From Acidobacteriota bacterium (GTDB lineage: Bacteria > Acidobacteriota > Thermoanaerobaculia > Multivoradales > JBCCEF01), in contig JBCCEF010000019.1 in assembly GCA_039030395.1 (NCBI GenBank), forward strand, positions 36,507-100,506: 64,000 nucleotides of DNA, read 5' to 3'. The notes beneath the pieces are model-generated. The model saw only the letters and a program-made list of their open reading frames with translations. It ran no database searches and was not told the DNA's origin. Positions 46,489-54,388 of this stretch are shown in pieces; position 1 is the first letter of the stretch, and every line of letters starts with the position of its first letter. A program made the translations under genes and the position numbers.

Positions 46489-47784
46489 ATGCCGTCCGCC
46501 CGCCTGATCGGTGCCGTCGCTCTCAACACCCTGCTGCTATCGGCGGGCCTGCTGGTGCCGTGGCTGGTACTTGCCGCCCTGGTCCTCGACGGGCTGCTGC
46601 TCGCCGCCTTTCTGATCGATTTTCGGCGAGCTGCTTCGGAAGCGGTGACGGCCGACCGCCGGTGGCCGCCGATGCTCGTCCAGGGCGCCGAAACCACGCT
46701 GGTGGTGGAGGTGGCTTCGCGCTCCCCTCGGCCGGTGACGGTGCGCCTGCGGGACGGCCTGGCGCCGGCCCTCGCGGCGCGGGCGGCGCGCCAGGAACTG
46801 ACTCTCCCGGCCGCCGGGCGAAGTCGCTGGGAACAGCGGCTGGTACCCCGGCGGCGCGGCGAGCATTCGGTGGCGCCGCTGACGGCGAGGGTGCTCGGCC
46901 CTTGGGGGCTGGCCTGGGCGCAGCGCGACCTGGTCGCGCCGGAGTTCCACCGGATCTTTCCTCAGGTGCGCTGGGGCGGGCGGGTCGGACAACTGCTGGC
47001 CCTCGCCCAGCGGCGCAGCCTGGGGGTACCGGATTGCCAGCTCCTGGGCCTGGGCTCGGAGCTCTACGCCCTGCGCGAGTATCTGCCCGGCGATCCGCTC
47101 AACCGCATCCACTGGAAGGCGACCGCGCGCCATCGCCGACTGGTGAGCCGCGAGGAGACTTGGGAGCGGGGAGCCCGGCTGGTGATCCTTCTCGACGCGG
47201 CACGCACCATGGCCTCGATGGACGGCAACCGCAGCAAACTGGACCACGCCCTGGCGGCCGCCCTCGCCCTCACTCGGGTGGCGGCGGCGCGCGGGGATCG
47301 GGTGACGGTGATCGCTTTTTCGGACCGGGTGGAGCGGGTGGTGCGGGCGTCTTCCCGCATGGCCGAGGTCTACGGACGGCTCTACGATTGCGAGGCGACC
47401 CTGGAGGAACCGGCCTACGATCTGGCCGTCGAGGCGGCGCTGAGAGCCTCGCCGCGCCAGGCGACGGTGATGATGTTCACGTCGGTGGTCGATTTGGCGG
47501 CCGGCGAACTGCTGGGCGGCGCGCTCTTGCGATTGGAACAGCGTCGCCACCGCCCAATCTTGCTCAACCTGCAGGATCCGGAGCTGGCCGCCCTGGCGGA
47601 GGAACCGCCGGCCGAGGTGCCCGATGCCTACGCTCAGGCGACGGCACTCGAAATCCTGCTCGCCAACCGGCGCCTGACGCGGCGGATGCGGGCCGCCGGC
47701 GTGCGCATGGTCCAGCCGATGGCGGATCGCTTGCCACTGGCCGCGCTGGACAGCTATTTGGAGATCTTTCGGCGGACCGCTTGA
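46489..47784 (+). CDS. DUF58-domain protein, partner of MoxR
   Basis: 431 aa. Two N-terminal hydrophobic segments (LIGAVALNTLLLSAGLLVPW and LVLDGLLLAAFLI) precede a beta-rich region. The DUF58 hallmark REYLPGDPLNRIHWKATARH (about residues 198-217) and a VWA-like domain starting LVILLDAARTM complete it. The Asp of the metal-ion-dependent adhesion site is present in degenerate form (LDAAR rather than DxSxS). Likely the client or effector of the MoxR ATPase, acting at the inner membrane in envelope maintenance; the exact role is unknown for the family. Confidence 0.93.
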   Translation: MPSARLIGAVALNTLLLSAGLLVPWLVLAALVLDGLLLAAFLIDFRRAASEAVTADRRWPPMLVQGAETTLVVEVASRSPRPVTVRLRDGLAPALAARAARQELTLPAAGRSRWEQRLVPRRRGEHSVAPLTARVLGPWGLAWAQRDLVAPEFHRIFPQVRWGGRVGQLLALAQRRSLGVPDCQLLGLGSELYALREYLPGDPLNRIHWKATARHRRLVSREETWERGARLVILLDAARTMASMDGNRSKLDHALAAALALTRVAAARGDRVTVIAFSDRVERVVRASSRMAEVYGRLYDCEATLEEPAYDLAVEAALRASPRQATVMMFTSVVDLAAGELLGGALLRLEQRRHRPILLNLQDPELAALAEEPPAEVPDAYAQATALEILLANRRLTRRMRAAGVRMVQPMADRLPLAALDSYLEIFRRTA

Positions 47785-47808
47785 GAGAAAAGGGGATCCG
47801 AGACGGCC

Positions 47809-47841
47809 CTCCGCCGTCGTCGGAAATTCCGACGGCGGAAG
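47809..47841. terminator. Bidirectional hairpin between the DUF58 and RHH genes
   Basis: Arms ctccgccg and cggcggaa enclose an inner stem tcgga-aat-tccga, with a three-base bulge. It lies 25 bp after the DUF58 stop and 37 bp before the end of the convergent RHH gene, the right place to stop both transcripts. No T-run. Confidence 0.5.
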
Positions 47842-47877
47842 GCGCGGGGAGGGGGCGACGGGGTCAGTCGTCGGGGG

Positions 47878-48090
47878 TTAGTCTTCGAGGCCCAGGGTGC
47901 CGCGCAAAGCCTGACGGATGATGTCCGCCTCAGTGCGGCGTTCGTTGAAAGCCTTCAGCCGCAGAGCTTCGGCCTCGTCCACCGGCAGCCAGAAATTCTT
48001 GCGGACCATGCCGCTCTTGGTCAGGGTGGTTGTGCCGCCGCGCGGGCCGACGCGCTCGTTGTCGAATTCGGTGTTGGAATCGCTGATCAT
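47878..48090 (-). CDS. Small ribbon-helix-helix-like DNA-binding protein (70 aa)
   Basis: From ATG 48090 behind a TAGGAG site. After a ~25-residue Gly/Thr-rich N-terminal tail, the sequence MVRKNFWLPVDEAEALRLKA, then ERRTEADIIRQALRGTLG, matches a strand plus two helices as in CopG/Arc-type or antitoxin-type DNA-binding proteins. No toxin gene is beside it. It may be an orphan antitoxin or a regulator. The 300-bp stretch upstream to the metE end shows no further gene. Confidence 0.7.
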   Translation of the reverse strand: MISDSNTEFDNERVGPRGGTTTLTKSGMVRKNFWLPVDEAEALRLKAFNERRTEADIIRQALRGTLGLED

Positions 48091-48321
48091 GGTCGGGTCT
48101 CCTAGAGAGCGGGGTTCATTCAGTGCCTATGGACGGGCGAGGATTGGAATGCAGTGCCTCGAAATCGATGGTGCCTCAGAAAACGCTCACAAAATGGGTT
48201 GGCATCGCTCCCCGACAACCGGAGAGGCCCTGTTACCTACTCTCTTAAGTAAGTGGGGCTGAGTCGCCTTTTTGGGACACCTGGGAAGAAAGTTGCCCTG
48301 CGCCTCGGCCTTAGGTCAACC

Positions 48322-48354
48322 GGTGGGCGTCGCGACCCAGCCGCGGCGCCCACC
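48322..48354 (-). terminator. Hairpin after metE
   Basis: Arms ggtgggcgtcgcg and cgcggcgcccacc pair 12 of 13 bases around a short loop, 37 bp past the metE stop on the minus strand. Candidate transcription end; no T-run. Confidence 0.5.
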
Positions 48355-48390
48355 TCGTGCCCCATTGCAGGCCCGTTTCCCGCTCCTCGC

Positions 48391-50661
48391 TCAGCCGGCT
48401 AGCTCGGCACGCACCTGGCGGGCAGCGGTGACCAGGTTGCGCAAGGCGGCCTCCGTCTCTGCCGGTCCGCGGGTCTTCAAACCGCAGTCCGGGTTCACCC
48501 ACAGGCGCTCCACGTCGAGCACCTTCGAGGCGCGGCGCAGCAAATCGGCAATCTCCTCCGCCGCCGGTACCCGCTCGCTGTGGACGTCGTACACCCCCGG
48601 CCCGATGCCGCGGTCGTAGTCGAAGTCCCGGAACGCCTCCAGCAGTTCGCTGGCGGAGCGCGAGTTCTCGATCGAGATCACGTCCGCGCCGAGGGCGTAG
48701 ATGGCCGGCATCAGCTCGTTGAACTCGCTATAGCACATGTGAGTGTGGATCTGCGTGTCGGCGGCCACGCCGCTCGAAGACAGGCGGAAGGAGCGGGTCG
48801 CCCACTCCTCGTAGGCCGGCCGGTCAGCGCGCTGCAGGGGCAGGCCCTCGCGGAAAGCCGGCTCGTCGATCTGAATCACCGGAATCCCCGCCGCTTCGAG
48901 ATCTCTCACCTCGTCGCGGATGGCGAGGGCGAGCTGATCGGCGATGCGTTGGGGCGCGATGTCGTTGCGCGGGAAGCTCCACATCAGGATGGTCACCGGT
49001 CCGGTGAGCATCCCTTTCAGCGGTTTGTCGGTCATCTTCTGGACCCGCGCCGAGACCTCGACGGTCATCGGCTCCGGCCGCGAGACGTCGCCGTAGATCA
49101 ACGGCGGACGCACGCAGCGCGTGCCGTAGGACTGCACCCAACCCTCGATGAAGGCCACCCCGTCCAGTCGTTGGGCGAAGAAGTCCACCATGTCGCTGCG
49201 CTCGAACTCGCCGTGCACCAGCACGTCGAGGCCGAGGTTCTCCTGCAGGGCGATCACCTCGCGGAACTTGTCGTCCAGGTAGGACCGGTAGTCCTCCGCC
49301 GACAGCTCGCCGCTGCGGTAGCGCGCCCGGGCGGCGCGCACCTCGGCGGTCTGCGGGAAGCTGCCGATGGTGGTGGTGGGCAAGAGCGGCAAGTCGAGGC
49401 GCTCCTTCTGCCGGGCCAGGCGCTCCTGATCCGGCGTGTCGCGGGCGTAGTCGCTTTCGCTCAAGGCACCCAGGCGTTCCGCCACGGCGGGGTTCGACAG
49501 GCGGGGATCGCGCCGCCGCCGGTCGATCACCGCGCGGTTCTCGGCCAAGTCGTGAGCCACCGCCTCGGCGCCCTCATCGTGAGCCCGGCGCAGCAGGGCG
49601 ATCTCGTCCAGCCGCTCGTCGGCGTAGGCCATCCACTCGCGGATCGAAGGGTCGAGGGCCTGTTCGAGATCGGTGGTGACCGGCAAGTGGAGGAGGCTAC
49701 AGCTCGGTCCGAGGTGAGCTTGATCGAGATTCACCCGGCGGCCGATGCGCTCGAGGGTGGAGAGGGCCTCGTCCAGGTCGGTCCGCCAAACGTTGCGTCC
49801 GTCGATCAGGCCGATGCCGAGCACCTTATCCTGCGGGATGCCGTGCGCTTCCAGGGTCGCCAGGCTCTCGGCGCCGCGCACCAGGTCCAAACCGATGCCC
49901 GCCACCGGCAGATTCATCAGCGTTTCGCCGTTGCCGGCGGGATCGTCGAAATAGGTTTGCACCATCAGCTTCGGGGTGTCTTCCTCGGCCAACGAGCGAT
50001 AGCTGGCGGTCAGCAGGGAGAGCTCCTCAGCGGTGAGATCCATCACCGCGACGGGCTCGTCCATCTGCACCCACTCGACGCCGGCGGCGGCCAGCTCCCG
50101 CAGCACTTGCGCATAGAGCGGCAGCAGATCCGCCAGCAGACCTTCGTAGGCTAGGCCGCGGGGGTTGTTGGCTAGCTTGAGGAAGGTGAGCGGGCCGATG
50201 AGGACCGGCTTGGTGGCCAACCCCAGCTCGTCCTTCGCCTCCTGCCAGGCGGTCAACGGACGGTTCTCGGTGAGGGAGAACGATCCGTCCAGCTCCGCCG
50301 AAATGTAGTGGTAGTTGGTGTTGAACCACTTGGTCATTTCCATCGCGGTGGCCGCCTGGGTGCCGCGGGCCATGGCGAAATAGGTGTCGAGATCGACCGC
50401 GCCGCCGGCCCAGCCGTAGCGCTCCGGGATGGCGCCGAACATGGCGATGTGGTCGAGCACCTGGTCGTAGTGGGAGAAGTCATTCGAGGGGATCAGATCG
50501 ATCCCTGCCTGCTGCTGGCGTTTCCAGCCGGCCAGGCGCAGTGCTTTGCCGCCGGCCAGCAGCTCGTCGCGCCCGACCTTGCCGCGCCAGAAACCCTCGA
50601 CGAGTTTTTTCAGTTCGCGGTCAGGGCCGATCCTGGGGTATCCGAGATTCGTGGTGATCAT
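48391..50661 (-). CDS. metE: Cobalamin-independent methionine synthase MetE
   Basis: 756 aa, the usual length. The enzyme transfers the methyl group of 5-methyltetrahydropteroyl-polyglutamate to homocysteine. The N-terminal half starts LGYPRIGPDRELKK and contains the duplicated barrel. The C-terminal catalytic half has the zinc ligands in HTHMCYSEF (His and Cys near residues 638-640), the Glu of ISIENSRS, and the Cys of VNPDCGLKTRG (near 724). The gene has its own promoter and an S-box riboswitch in a 380-nt leader, so expression should fall when S-adenosylmethionine is high. A ribosome-binding site (AAGGGAG) lies 11 nt before the ATG. Confidence 0.98.
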   Translation of the reverse strand: MITTNLGYPRIGPDRELKKLVEGFWRGKVGRDELLAGGKALRLAGWKRQQQAGIDLIPSNDFSHYDQVLDHIAMFGAIPERYGWAGGAVDLDTYFAMARGTQAATAMEMTKWFNTNYHYISAELDGSFSLTENRPLTAWQEAKDELGLATKPVLIGPLTFLKLANNPRGLAYEGLLADLLPLYAQVLRELAAAGVEWVQMDEPVAVMDLTAEELSLLTASYRSLAEEDTPKLMVQTYFDDPAGNGETLMNLPVAGIGLDLVRGAESLATLEAHGIPQDKVLGIGLIDGRNVWRTDLDEALSTLERIGRRVNLDQAHLGPSCSLLHLPVTTDLEQALDPSIREWMAYADERLDEIALLRRAHDEGAEAVAHDLAENRAVIDRRRRDPRLSNPAVAERLGALSESDYARDTPDQERLARQKERLDLPLLPTTTIGSFPQTAEVRAARARYRSGELSAEDYRSYLDDKFREVIALQENLGLDVLVHGEFERSDMVDFFAQRLDGVAFIEGWVQSYGTRCVRPPLIYGDVSRPEPMTVEVSARVQKMTDKPLKGMLTGPVTILMWSFPRNDIAPQRIADQLALAIRDEVRDLEAAGIPVIQIDEPAFREGLPLQRADRPAYEEWATRSFRLSSSGVAADTQIHTHMCYSEFNELMPAIYALGADVISIENSRSASELLEAFRDFDYDRGIGPGVYDVHSERVPAAEEIADLLRRASKVLDVERLWVNPDCGLKTRGPAETEAALRNLVTAARQVRAELAG

Positions 50662-50839
50662 GTGCAGTTGACTCCCTTGAAGCGTTGAGAGATGTCCATG
50701 AGAACTCTGGCCGGGACAAGCCCGATCCGAGGGCTGGGGGATCGAAGAGGGAGTCGCAGGAGCGGGATTCCGCCGTGTCCGGGAAGCGGACGATCACTGA
50801 CGTTGCTGGCTGGCGTTGGGGATGAAAGCACCGGCGATT

Positions 50840-50879
50840 CCTCCTCGTTCGATGTCGCTCATCGAAGGCCTGAAGGAGG
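50840..50879 (-). promoter_or_regulatory. Hairpin in the metE leader, possible expression platform
   Basis: Between the aptamer and metE the transcript contains an inner stem ttcgatg-agcga-catcgaa, closed further out by cctcc and ggagg arms. It lies 40 nt past the aptamer and about 180 nt before the start codon. It has no T-run, so it is not a typical intrinsic terminator; a Rho-dependent or structural switch is possible. Confidence 0.4.
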
Positions 50880-50920
50880 TTCGCTGCCGCTTCCTTCCGC
50901 CCGTGGGCGATGCCGCGGCA

Positions 50921-51037
50921 ACTCATCTCTCGGTTCGCCTGATCGGCTTCCGTAGGACTTGGCACCGTTTCGGAGTGGTGAACTCCAAAGGTTGCCCCGG
51001 CGTCAATGGGCCTTTCCCTCTGCCGGTCTCGATGAGT
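50921..51037 (-). promoter_or_regulatory. SAM-I (S-box) riboswitch upstream of metE
   Basis: Read on the minus strand, the leader shows the S-box order. The P1 strand actcatc (51031-51037) is followed by GAGACC, the core GAGGGAaaGGCCC, ATTGACGCC and GGGCAACC. A variable P3 hairpin (ggagt/actcc) follows, then GGTGCCAA with CC, and the closing P1 strand gatgagt (50921-50927). P1 is a perfect 7-bp pair. The position directly upstream of a methionine synthase gene and just after a promoter fits the family's role in sensing S-adenosylmethionine. A covariance-model search would settle it, but the conserved core is distinctive. Confidence 0.88.
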
Positions 51038-51044
51038 GATTCGC

Positions 51045-51073
51045 AATGTATTCGAGTTCAACGGGCGGGTCAA
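51045..51073 (-). promoter_or_regulatory. Sigma-70-like promoter of metE
   Basis: Minus strand TTGACC (51068-51073) and TACATT (51045-51050) with a 17-bp spacer. The expected start falls at about 51038, exactly at the first base of the riboswitch P1 stem. Confidence 0.65.
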
Positions 51074-51246
51074 GGGGCAGCGGTCGTCTCGGAGCCGCCG
51101 CCCGCTCGGGGCAGGCTCACGCCCTGCTATCGAAACGCTTCGCGGAACGTCTTAAACTAGCGGCCGTCACGCGCGAACCAGCGCGTGGCGACGCCCTGCC
51201 ATCCGAGATCTGAAATCCGGCGCGACACCACACTGAAAGGGTAGCG

Positions 51247-54192
51247 ATGTTCACCAATCGACGTTCACCTGCTCCATTCCGCCTTCCCGCCCTCTTGGCT
51301 TTGGGTCCGGCGCTTCTTCTTTCGACGGGATCGATCTCCGCCACCACTTTCGACTGCGCACCCTGTGCCGGAGTTCAGGTGGAAGATCCCCGGGCGGCCG
51401 CTGACTTGCTTGCCGCCGGCCCCGCACTGGCAGAGGACGAGCCGCTTTTCGTGGCCTGGTCCGCCGTCCTCGACGGATCCGGCGACGGCACTGCCGCCCG
51501 GGCCCTCGCCGAGGCCGGGGCGCGGCCCTGGTTGCGGGTGATCTTTCGCACCCCGCGGCCAATCCGCCAGAACCTCGAGGGTTTCGAAGCGGAAATCCGC
51601 TCCCTCGCTGCCCTGGTCGCCGCCGGTCGCGGTACAGGGTTGACGGTTCAGGCCGTTTGGCAGCCTTCCTCCGGTGAAGCGGACTCGGCGGATCTGGGCT
51701 ACCTGATCAAACGCGCGGCCGTGGTGGTGACCGGTGCCGCTCCCGGCGCTCGCTTCGCCGTCGGCCCCCTCGCCGCCGGTGCGGACGCCCTCAGGTCACT
51801 CTACGGCGAAGACGTCGCGGCCTACGTCGACACCGTGGCGCTCAGGCCGGGCGGCGATCTTGCGGTGGCGGCCAGTGCGCTGGCCGAATTGGATCCGGGC
51901 GTGCCGCTGGTGCTGGATGCGGTGTCCTGGCCATCGGCTCCGGAAAAGGTCCTTGCGAAGGCTGCCGAAGGTCGTGTGGCCGGCGCCGCGATGACCCTGT
52001 TCGATCGTCCGGCGATCACGGCAGAGGAGTTGGCGCCGCTCGTCACCCTGGCGCGGGAATTCGCTGGCGACCTCTCCTACAATGCCGCCGCTTCGCCCTC
52101 CGGAGCGGCGGGCGCCTGGGCATTCGTGCGGGGAGCAGATCTGGATCTGCGGGTGGTGGTCGAGCCGGAGCCGGATGCCGAATCCGTTTCCCTGACCTTC
52201 GACGATGCGCAGCTCGCCAGCCCGCGCCTCGTCGATCTCACCTCCGGTGAGGACGACATCGTGTTCGACCAAAGCCGCGGCGGCGGGCGCCTGTTTCTCA
52301 CCGTCGACGCTCCCGGTCCGGCGCTGGTGCTGCGGGTCGACCGCTTGAGCGCGCAGGAACTGCAGGGCCTGGACGAGCGCATCGAGGTGGCCGACGAGCG
52401 GCAGATGCCGGTGGAGGAGATCTTGCGCCGCCTGCAGGCCTTCGAAGACCGCCAGGCCCGCCGAATCGATCGCTACCAGGCGCGCAACACTTTGCACCTG
52501 CGGGTTCAGGGGCCCGGTGGCGGCGGTATCGAGGCAACCTACGCGGGCGACTTCTTCTTCCGCCGCGGCGAAGGCTTTGACTGGGTGTGGGAGGAGTTTT
52601 ACGTGGATGGCGTGCGTTGGCGCTCGAAGAGCCTGCCGGAGCTGCCGTTGTTCCAGCCGGAAAAGGCCGCCGCCCTGCCGGTGGAGATCCGCTTTACCAA
52701 GGAGTACGAATACCGCCTGCGCGGTACCGACACGGTCGACGGCCGCGACTGCTGGGTGGTGGACTTCGAACCGGTGGATCCGGACGCCACCGGCAACCTA
52801 TTCCAGGGCACCGTGTGGGTGGATCGGGAAATCTACAGCCGGGTGCGTACCCGCGCCTCGCAACTCGGCCTGGAAGGGGAGGTGATCGCCAATGAGGAGA
52901 CCACCTACTTTTCGCCCATCGGCGAAGACGGTGCCGCCACCGCCTGGGGCCGTGAGGCCATAGTGCTGCCGCTTCGCATTGTCAGCCAGCAGACCCTGTC
53001 GCTGTTTTCCGCCACCGTGCCCCTGGAGCGCGAAACGGTGCTTTCGGCCCTGGTGATCAACGGCGAGGGTTTCGACGAGGCGCGGGAAGCGGCTCGCGCC
53101 TCCGACTTCACCATGGTGCGCGACACGGCCGAAGGCCTGCGCTACTTGCGCAAGGACCAGGAGGGTAACCGCTACGTCGAGGAAGAGCAGAAGACCAGCC
53201 GGCTGTTCCTGGTCGGTGGCGTGTTCTGGGACGGCACCGTCGACTTTCCCTTGCCCCTGGCCGGCCTCAACTACCTGGACTTCGACTTCAAAGACAGCGG
53301 CAACCAGCTCAATGTCTTCTTCGCCGGTCCCTTCATCAACGTCAACCTGGCCGAACCGGAGCTCTTCGGGAGTCGTTGGAACGCCGGCGCCGCCGCCACC
53401 GGTTTCTTCATCGATACCGGGGACGAGCTCTTCCGGGACGGCCGCGAGGTGGAAGAAGAGGAGATTGAGAGCCGAGGCGGCGCCGTATCTCTGTTCCTCG
53501 GCCGCCCCCTCGGCAAGTACTCGAAGGTCGATTTCACCTACCGCCTGGGCTGGACCGGCTTCAGCGAAGCGGATGACACGGCGGAGGGCTTTGTGCTGCC
53601 CCAGGACACCCTCACCCACACCGGCCAACTCGAGTTCTTCTTCAATCGCGGCGGCTACAACTTCGAGCTGTCCGGCAGCCTCAACCGGCGCGCCGACTGG
53701 GAGTTCTGGGGCCTTCCCGGTAACGACGAGTTCGATCCGGATCAGGAGGAGTTCGCCCGCTGGCAGGCCTCCCTCTCGAAGACCTTCTGGCTGTCGACCT
53801 TCAAGGCCTTCTCGGTGGGCATCGAACACTTCGACGGCGAGAACCTCGACCGCTTCTCGCGCTACGACTTCGGCTTGTTCGGCGACATCTCCCTGAACGG
53901 CTATCCGGGCGGGCTGGTGCGGGCGGAAGAAGGCCAGGCCCTTCACCTCTCCTACGGCCTCAATGCCGGCGACCAGTTGCGCCTCGAAGTCGAGGGCGAC
54001 GCGGTGTGGGCGACCTCCGAGGACGTCGGCCTCGACAGCGAGCTGCTGGCCGGAATCGGTGCCGGCGGCACGGTGGCGTTGCCCTGGCAGATGCTGGTCA
54101 ACTTCGAAGTCGGCTACGCCCTCGACGGCCCGGCGGAAGGCGAAGTGGCGGCTCGCATCTTCTTCCTCAAGCTCTTCAAGGGCAAGCGCTAG
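51247..54192 (+). CDS. Large exported protein: LolA-like domain plus C-terminal outer-membrane barrel
   Basis: 981 aa with a signal peptide (LPALLALGPALLLSTGSISA). Residues about 35-400 form an N-terminal region I do not recognise, possibly an (alpha/beta) barrel followed by beta sandwich strands. About 400-560 resembles the LolA/outer-membrane-lipoprotein-sorting fold (ETTYFSPIG; EYRLRGTDTVDGRDCWVVDF; GNLFQGTVWVDREIYSRVRT). The rest consists of alternating amphipathic strands typical of an outer-membrane barrel (KVDFTYRLGWTGFSE, TGQLEFFFNRGGYNFELSG), ending IFFLKLFKGKR without the usual terminal Phe. Probably an outer-membrane protein of unknown role. Its TAG stop is the first word of a dispersed repeat element. 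Confidence 0.75.
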   Translation: MFTNRRSPAPFRLPALLALGPALLLSTGSISATTFDCAPCAGVQVEDPRAAADLLAAGPALAEDEPLFVAWSAVLDGSGDGTAARALAEAGARPWLRVIFRTPRPIRQNLEGFEAEIRSLAALVAAGRGTGLTVQAVWQPSSGEADSADLGYLIKRAAVVVTGAAPGARFAVGPLAAGADALRSLYGEDVAAYVDTVALRPGGDLAVAASALAELDPGVPLVLDAVSWPSAPEKVLAKAAEGRVAGAAMTLFDRPAITAEELAPLVTLAREFAGDLSYNAAASPSGAAGAWAFVRGADLDLRVVVEPEPDAESVSLTFDDAQLASPRLVDLTSGEDDIVFDQSRGGGRLFLTVDAPGPALVLRVDRLSAQELQGLDERIEVADERQMPVEEILRRLQAFEDRQARRIDRYQARNTLHLRVQGPGGGGIEATYAGDFFFRRGEGFDWVWEEFYVDGVRWRSKSLPELPLFQPEKAAALPVEIRFTKEYEYRLRGTDTVDGRDCWVVDFEPVDPDATGNLFQGTVWVDREIYSRVRTRASQLGLEGEVIANEETTYFSPIGEDGAATAWGREAIVLPLRIVSQQTLSLFSATVPLERETVLSALVINGEGFDEAREAARASDFTMVRDTAEGLRYLRKDQEGNRYVEEEQKTSRLFLVGGVFWDGTVDFPLPLAGLNYLDFDFKDSGNQLNVFFAGPFINVNLAEPELFGSRWNAGAAATGFFIDTGDELFRDGREVEEEEIESRGGAVSLFLGRPLGKYSKVDFTYRLGWTGFSEADDTAEGFVLPQDTLTHTGQLEFFFNRGGYNFELSGSLNRRADWEFWGLPGNDEFDPDQEEFARWQASLSKTFWLSTFKAFSVGIEHFDGENLDRFSRYDFGLFGDISLNGYPGGLVRAEEGQALHLSYGLNAGDQLRLEVEGDAVWATSEDVGLDSELLAGIGAGGTVALPWQMLVNFEVGYALDGPAEGEVAARIFFLKLFKGKR

Positions 54193-54350
54193 CAGGTGGC
54201 TGAACCAGGCCTTCGGCCTAGGATTTCAGCTTCCCTGCTAGCTTTTGTTGCCAGGGGGCTAGGCGCCCCCTCGCCCGAAAAGTCATGACTTTTCGGGCTC
54301 ACCCCATCCACGGCGCCTCGGGCGCCGCCTCGCCTTACGGGCTCGGAGCC
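54189..54350 (-). repeat. Dispersed intergenic hairpin element, copy 2
   Basis: Reverse-complement relative of 1205-1361 with the same blocks in order. They are an outer hairpin starting tagcaggtggctgaa and ending tttcagcttccctgcta, a ggggggcta/gcgccccct region, a perfect hairpin gcccgaaaagtc-atga-type (54273-54299), and the gcctcgggcgccgcctcgcc end. It starts inside the stop codon of the barrel-protein gene and ends near 54350, 39 bp before the next (convergent) gene, so it may also terminate both transcripts. Confidence 0.72.
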
Positions 54351-54388
54351 GAGTGCCGAAAAGGCGGCAGCCGGCGCTGTGGTTTGCG

